From Candidatus Planktophila sp. (lineage in GTDB: Bacteria; Actinomycetota; Actinomycetes; Nanopelagicales; Nanopelagicaceae), in assembly GCA_024641555.1 (NCBI GenBank), contig JAHECV010000005.1, positions 1 through 35,910 on the forward strand: 35,910 bases of DNA, in the 5' to 3' direction. Below are positions 31,947 through 35,910 of this stretch, one piece after another; within the stretch, counting starts at the first letter, position 1, and each line of letters opens with the position of its first letter. The notes beneath the pieces were generated by a model that did no database searches, was not told the origin of the DNA, and was given only the letters and a program-made list of their open reading frames with translations. The position numbers were made by a program, and so were the translations under genes.

Positions 31947-31956
31947 GGTATAGCAT
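31928..31956 (+). promoter_or_regulatory. Promoter of a leaderless dioxygenase-like gene
   Basis: TTGAAA (31928-31933), a 17-base spacer, and TAGCAT (31951-31956) form a well-spaced promoter. The expected start point, about seven bases on, coincides with the ATG at 31963, and there is no ribosome-binding sequence, so the message is probably leaderless. Confidence 0.6.
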
Positions 31957-31962
31957 TTGAAT

Positions 31963-32736
31963 ATGTCGAAAGCCCCTGCCTTATATATCGGCCATGGCGC
32001 ACCGATGTTGCTCGATGATCAACTCTGGACATCGCAGCTAAAAGATATTGCCGGCAAAATCGAGCGACCTAGCGCAATTCTGATCGTTTCAGCGCATTGG
32101 GAATCCGCGCCCATCACCCTTAGTAACCCCGCCGCTAATACTCCCCTGGTTTATGACTTCAGCGGCTTTGATCGCAAGTTTTACGAGATGACTTATAACT
32201 CACCTGATGCATCAGCCCTTGCCGCCAAAGTCGCAGCGCTGATGCCAAAAAATGAAAGCATCGCGCAAAGTAACCGCGGATTAGATCATGGCGCTTGGGT
32301 GCCACTTCGCGTCATGTATCCAGATGCTGATATCCCGGTCTTGCAGATGTCCATGCCAACTTCTGATCCTGGAAAACTGATGGAGATCGGAAAGCGTTTG
32401 CAACCGCTACGTGATGAAGGCGTATTAATTATCGGCTCTGGCTTTATGACACATGGCTTGCCATATATTCGCGATTGGCGCCCCGATGCGAGCGCTCCTA
32501 CTTGGTCTAGCGAATTTGATACCTGGGCTGCAGAAAATATCGCGCGCGGTGATATCGATGCCCTTGCCTCTTACAAAGATATCGCCCCTGGCGTGCGCTT
32601 TGCCCACCCAACTGTCGAACATTTCACGCCGCTATTTATAACTTTGGGCGCTGCCACAGATAACAACGTTGCACCTGAGACCTTAATCGATGGTTACTTT
32701 ATGGGGCTTTCTAAGCGATCAATTCTCGTTGCATAA
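31963..32736 (+). CDS. Class III extradiol dioxygenase-like protein (DODA/YgiD family)
   Basis: A 257-residue protein of the LigB/DODA family. Metal ligands His 11 (GHGAPM), His 45 (SAHWES) and His 220 (VEHFTPL) are present, with His 109 (LDHGAWVPL) and His 164 (MTHGLPY) completing the active site as in YgiD-type 4,5-DOPA dioxygenases. These open catechol rings; the physiological substrate in bacteria is mostly unclear. ATG at 31963 is favoured over an in-frame TTG at 31957, which would lie next to the -10. It diverges from the MFS operon and is under a 26-bp inverted repeat, suggesting repression relieved by an aromatic or quinone inducer. It has no evident link to fucose catabolism. Confidence 0.9.
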   Translation: MSKAPALYIGHGAPMLLDDQLWTSQLKDIAGKIERPSAILIVSAHWESAPITLSNPAANTPLVYDFSGFDRKFYEMTYNSPDASALAAKVAALMPKNESIAQSNRGLDHGAWVPLRVMYPDADIPVLQMSMPTSDPGKLMEIGKRLQPLRDEGVLIIGSGFMTHGLPYIRDWRPDASAPTWSSEFDTWAAENIARGDIDALASYKDIAPGVRFAHPTVEHFTPLFITLGAATDNNVAPETLIDGYFMGLSKRSILVA

Positions 32737-32758
32737 ATACTTTTAAATTTAAGGAAAT

Positions 32759-32792
32759 AAAAAACCCGCCACAGTTACGTGGCGGGTTTTTT
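32759..32792. terminator. Bidirectional intrinsic terminator
   Basis: AAAAAACCCGCCAC (32759-32772) and GTGGCGGGTTTTTT (32779-32792) pair perfectly across a 6-base loop. The GC-rich stem with a run of T on both strands serves both the dioxygenase-like gene (ends 32736) and nrdJ (ends 32812). Confidence 0.95.
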
Positions 32793-32811
32793 AACGGGGT
32801 TGGTTAAAGGC

Positions 32812-35640
32812 TTATGAGCAACCTGATGTGTTGCCGCAACCTTCGCAGACATAACATGCACCAGACATACGCATCTTGACGCCACATGTCATACAGAGCG
32901 GTGCATCTGATTTGATTCCCATTGATTCAAGGAGATCAGAAGATGATCCGATTGTTGGAGCAAGTGGTGCTGGTTCGATCTTTACCTCAACTGCTTTTGG
33001 TGCTGCTGCAGCCACAGGAGCCGCCGCAGGAGCAGCTGCGGCCGGTGCTTTTGGGGCTTCAACCGCTGCATCCTGTGTGTACTCGCCTGTTTCTAGCGCA
33101 CGTGCACGCTCTGAGGCTGTGAAGAGCCCCATCGCAGAACGTTGATCGAATGGTAAGTAATCAAGTGCTAGACGACGGAAGATGTAATCCATCATGGACT
33201 GTGCCATGCGGATATCTGAATCATCTGTCATACCTGCTGGCTCAAAGCGCAAGTTTGTGAACTTCTCAACGAAAGTTTCTAGTGGAACGCCGTACTGGAG
33301 TCCGATTGAAACTGCGATTGAGAAGGCATCCATTACACCGGCAAGAGTTGAACCCTGCTTACCTAGCTTTAGGAATACTTCACCAAGTGCGCCATCAGCG
33401 TATGCACCTGCGGTCATGTAACCCTCGGCGCCACCAACAGAGAATGATGTTGTAGTAGATGGTCGTGACTTTGGAAGGCGCTTGCGCACTGGAGTTGCTG
33501 TTTCAACTTCTTCAACAACATCTTTCTTCTTAGCCTTGCCATCAGAGAGAGGTTGTCCGACCTTGCAGTTATCGCGGTAAACAGCGAGCGCCTTAAGACC
33601 GAGCTTCCAACCTTCGTAGTAAACCTCTTCAACTTCTTCAACAGTTGCATCTTCAGGAAGGTTAACTGTCTTTGAAATTGCGCCAGATAGGAATGGTTGG
33701 CAAGCAGCCATCATGCGGACGTGGCCCATAGGTGCGATAGAGCGTGCACCAAGTGCGCAGTCGAATACGTCGTAGTGCTCTGGCTTTAACCCTGGAGCAT
33801 CGATGACGTGGCCATTTGCAGCGATAAATTCCACGATCGCTTCGATGGTCTCTTCGGTGTATCCGAGCTTACGAAGCGCTGCTGGAACTGTCTGGTTAAC
33901 GATCTGCATAGATCCGCCACCGACAAGCTTCTTGAACTTAACCAATGAGAAGTCAGGTTCGATACCAGTTGTATCGCAATCCATCATCAAGCCGATTGTT
34001 CCGGTTGGGGCAAGCACAGAGATCTGTGCGTTACGCCAGCCGTTTTTGTCGCCAGTTGATAGACATGCATCCCATGCCTTATTTGCTTCGGTCCAGACAT
34101 CGATATCAAGTGTTGTCGCTGACTTCGCTGATGATGATGCTGCGGCGTGCTTGCGCATAACGCGTGCGTGAGCAGATGCGTTACGTGCAAAGCCATCGTA
34201 TGGACCAACAATGCCAGCGAGTTCTGCGGAACGCTTGTAGGTGATACCTGACATCAAAGATGTGATCGCACCGGCTAGAGCGCGGCCACCTTCTGAATCG
34301 TAGGCAAGGCCTGATGCCATAAGAAGTGCACCAAGGTTTGCATATCCGATTCCGAGCTGACGGTAAGCCTGTGTTGTCTCACCGATTGCTTGGGTTGGGA
34401 AATCTGCGAAACAGATTGAGATATCCATTGCAGTGATGATCATTTCGGCTGCGCGACCAAATGTCTTAGCATCGAATGAACCATCGGCCTTTAGGAACTT
34501 CATCAAGTTAAGTGAAGCCAAGTTACATGATGAGTTGTCGAGTGACATGTACTCAGAGCAAGGGTTTGACGCGTTGATGCGACCTGTCTCTGGGTTGGTG
34601 TGCCAATCGTTAATTGTGTCGTCGTACTGGATTCCAGGATCAGCACATGCCCATGCAGCTTCTGCCATCTTGCGGAAGAGTTTGCGAGCATCTGTCTTTT
34701 CAATAACTTCACCAGTTGAGCGAGCCTTCAAACCAAATTCTTCGCCGCTTTCGTAAGCGCGCATAAATTCGTCTGAAACGCGAACTGAGTTATTTGCATT
34801 CTGGTACTGGACAGAGATGATGTCTTTTCCACCAAGGTCCATATCAAAACCAGCATCGCGAAGCGCGCGGATCTTCTGCTCTTCGGAAACCTTGGTCTCG
34901 ATAAATTCTTCGATATCTGGGTGATCAACATCTAGAACAACCATCTTGGCTGCGCGACGGGTTGCGCCACCAGATTTAATTGTTCCTGCAGATGCATCTG
35001 CACCACGCATAAATGAAACTGGGCCAGAGGCTGTTCCACCGGACTTTAGAAGTTCTTTTGATGAACGGATACGTGACAAGTTAAGTCCGGCACCTGATCC
35101 ACCTTTGAAGATCATTCCTTCTTCGCGGTACCAGTTAAGGATGCTATCCATCGTGTCATCAACCGACAAGATAAAGCATGCGCTTACTTGTTGTGGCGCC
35201 GCTGTTCCGACGTTAAACCAAACTGGTGAGTTAAATGAGAAGATCTGGTGCAAGAGCATATGTGTTAGCTCGTGCTCGAAGATTTCAGCATCTTTATCTG
35301 TTGCAAAGTAACCAAATTCTTTTCCGGCCTTTGTATATGTAAGAACTACGCGATCGATAACTTGCTTAAGTGACCACTCGCGATTTTCTGCTCCTACTGC
35401 GCCACGGAAGTATTTGGTAGTAACGATTGTTGAAGCGTTTACTGACCAGAAATCTGGATATTCAACTCCGCGTTGTTCAAAGACGGTCTCGCCTGTCTTC
35501 CAGTTTGATTGGACTACATCGCGACGTTCCCACTTGACTTCGTCGTAAGGGTGGATCCCTTCATTTGTGTAAATGCGTTCCATTGACAAACCTTTGCCGG
35601 TCTTGCCTTTGGCTGGTCGATTGATGACCGTATCTGACAT
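32812..35640 (-). CDS. nrdJ: Vitamin B12-dependent (class II) ribonucleoside-diphosphate reductase
   Basis: A 942-residue class II ribonucleotide reductase that makes deoxyribonucleotides with adenosylcobalamin and does not depend on oxygen. The redox pair Cys 155 (QVSACFILS) and Cys 372 (NSSCNLASLN), the thiyl radical Cys 361 with Asn 359 and Glu 363 (NPCSEY), and the phosphate site APTGTIGLMMDCDTTGIEPD are present. A Ala/Pro linker (about 855-890) leads to a C-terminal Cys cluster, Cys 916, 919, 929, 932, 935 and 941 (CMTC-x9-CYVCEGC), which re-reduces the active site. ATG at 35640 gives MSDTVINRPAKGKTGKGLSM. It lies 24 bases after nrdR, the usual actinobacterial order. The cell must import or make cobalamin; no cobalamin riboswitch lies between nrdR and nrdJ. 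Confidence 0.97.
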   Translation of the reverse strand: MSDTVINRPAKGKTGKGLSMERIYTNEGIHPYDEVKWERRDVVQSNWKTGETVFEQRGVEYPDFWSVNASTIVTTKYFRGAVGAENREWSLKQVIDRVVLTYTKAGKEFGYFATDKDAEIFEHELTHMLLHQIFSFNSPVWFNVGTAAPQQVSACFILSVDDTMDSILNWYREEGMIFKGGSGAGLNLSRIRSSKELLKSGGTASGPVSFMRGADASAGTIKSGGATRRAAKMVVLDVDHPDIEEFIETKVSEEQKIRALRDAGFDMDLGGKDIISVQYQNANNSVRVSDEFMRAYESGEEFGLKARSTGEVIEKTDARKLFRKMAEAAWACADPGIQYDDTINDWHTNPETGRINASNPCSEYMSLDNSSCNLASLNLMKFLKADGSFDAKTFGRAAEMIITAMDISICFADFPTQAIGETTQAYRQLGIGYANLGALLMASGLAYDSEGGRALAGAITSLMSGITYKRSAELAGIVGPYDGFARNASAHARVMRKHAAASSSAKSATTLDIDVWTEANKAWDACLSTGDKNGWRNAQISVLAPTGTIGLMMDCDTTGIEPDFSLVKFKKLVGGGSMQIVNQTVPAALRKLGYTEETIEAIVEFIAANGHVIDAPGLKPEHYDVFDCALGARSIAPMGHVRMMAACQPFLSGAISKTVNLPEDATVEEVEEVYYEGWKLGLKALAVYRDNCKVGQPLSDGKAKKKDVVEEVETATPVRKRLPKSRPSTTTSFSVGGAEGYMTAGAYADGALGEVFLKLGKQGSTLAGVMDAFSIAVSIGLQYGVPLETFVEKFTNLRFEPAGMTDDSDIRMAQSMMDYIFRRLALDYLPFDQRSAMGLFTASERARALETGEYTQDAAVEAPKAPAAAAPAAAPVAAAAPKAVEVKIEPAPLAPTIGSSSDLLESMGIKSDAPLCMTCGVKMRMSGACYVCEGCGNTSGCS

Positions 35641-35664
35641 CTTTTATTTTTCCCGTCTTCTAAT

Positions 35665-35910
35665 TTATTTTTGATTTACTGATTGTTTTACTGATTGTTC
35701 AACTGCATTTGCGCTAGTTGGTTTTGCTCCAACTGCGTTTGCGCCGTGGGAATTAGCGCTCGAAGGCACTGCTCGCAGTAACGCGATCTCGCCTTCGAAA
35801 TCTTCAAGGGAGGCAAAGTTACGGTATACCGAGGCATATCGCAGGTAGGCCACCTCATCGAGTTCGCGAAGTGGCGCAAGGATTGCCAAGCCCACTTCTT
35901 GAGCTTCGAT
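35665..35910 (-). CDS. nrdR: NrdR transcriptional repressor, C-terminal part (cut by window edge)
   Basis: The last 81 codons of nrdR; the zinc ribbon and start lie beyond the edge. [20 protein letters not shown] then [20 protein letters not shown] is the conserved end of the ATP-cone domain, which senses ATP and dATP and represses ribonucleotide reductase operons. It is followed by a tail of about 35 low-complexity residues ([20 protein letters not shown] then [12 protein letters not shown]), encoded partly by a repeat (ACTGATTGTTTT and ACTGATTGTTC). The tail is not part of the core family. It precedes nrdJ in what looks like one operon. Confidence 0.93.
   Translation of the reverse strand: MEAQEVGLAILAPLRELDEVAYLRYASVYRNFASLEDFEGEIALLRAVPSSANSHGANAVGAKPTSANAVEQSVKQSVNQK

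Noticed and set aside
35641..35664. Cobalamin riboswitch or NrdR boxes before nrdJ
   Set aside because: Only 24 bases separate nrdR and nrdJ; any such element must lie upstream of nrdR, outside the window.

Overview
The window reads as a chromosome segment of a small-genome actinobacterium. Signs of this are the tight gene packing (gaps of a few bases, many ATGA or GTGA overlaps), frequent GTG and TTG starts, an actinobacterial type nrdR-nrdJ pair, a DUF4192 protein, a DinG-type helicase, and base composition that looks like the high 40s in %GC by eye. A freshwater Nanopelagicales (acI, Planktophila-like) lineage fits, but that is inference from style and not proven. I saw no rRNA, tRNA, CRISPR array, insertion sequence or phage gene, and there is no gene-free stretch longer than 300 bases.

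Layout. (1) 1-2091: the start of a DUF4192 gene, a secreted PKD-domain protein with a Lys/Pro/Ala repeat linker, and a NUDIX hydrolase. (2) 1477-5539: a heme-type ABC importer (hmuTUV-like), divergent from two related secreted proteins that resemble the accessory domain found with HtaA heme proteins. (3) 5532-8115: a DinG-family helicase followed by a TetR regulator. (4) 8229-31834: a roughly 24 kb sugar-acid catabolic island. (5) 31963-32736: an extradiol dioxygenase-like protein behind a 26-bp inverted repeat. (6) 32812-35910: nrdJ and the 3' part of nrdR, separated from the previous gene by a perfect bidirectional terminator.

The catabolic island encodes what appears to be a complete non-phosphorylating L-fucose (6-deoxyhexose) route. 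It has a CUT1 ABC importer without its own ATPase, an aldo/keto reductase as candidate sugar 1-dehydrogenase, a RhaM-like mutarotase, a COG3618 lactonase, an unmistakable L-fuconate dehydratase with all active-site residues, a 2-keto-3-deoxy-L-fuconate dehydrogenase, a fumarylacetoacetate-hydrolase-family enzyme to split the diketo acid into pyruvate and L-lactate, and an FMN L-lactate dehydrogenase-like enzyme to return lactate to pyruvate. A FCD-type GntR regulator sits in the middle.

Several genes in the island are not explained by that pathway. The 14-gene leftward operon (22537 to 10341) also carries a CaiB-type CoA transferase, two MaoC hot-dog proteins (one lacking the usual catalytic His), an RraA-family aldolase/decarboxylase, an esterase, a Gfo/Idh/MocA oxidoreductase, and a solute-binding-protein fold with no export signal. 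Two further enolase-superfamily paralogs have a KxH instead of KxK motif, and one has Ser where the dyad Asp should be. A separate operon (MFS transporter, 649-residue protein of unknown family, 2-hydroxyacid dehydrogenase) shares a TCCTATAGGA palindrome with the promoter of one of these enolase paralogs. These are the best candidates for an undescribed system: a CoA-dependent side branch and a companion sugar-derivative pathway, both tied to fucose catabolism. The promoters share a TATAGNATTT element, and the divergent control region at 22538-22684 has ordered repeats that look like regulator sites.
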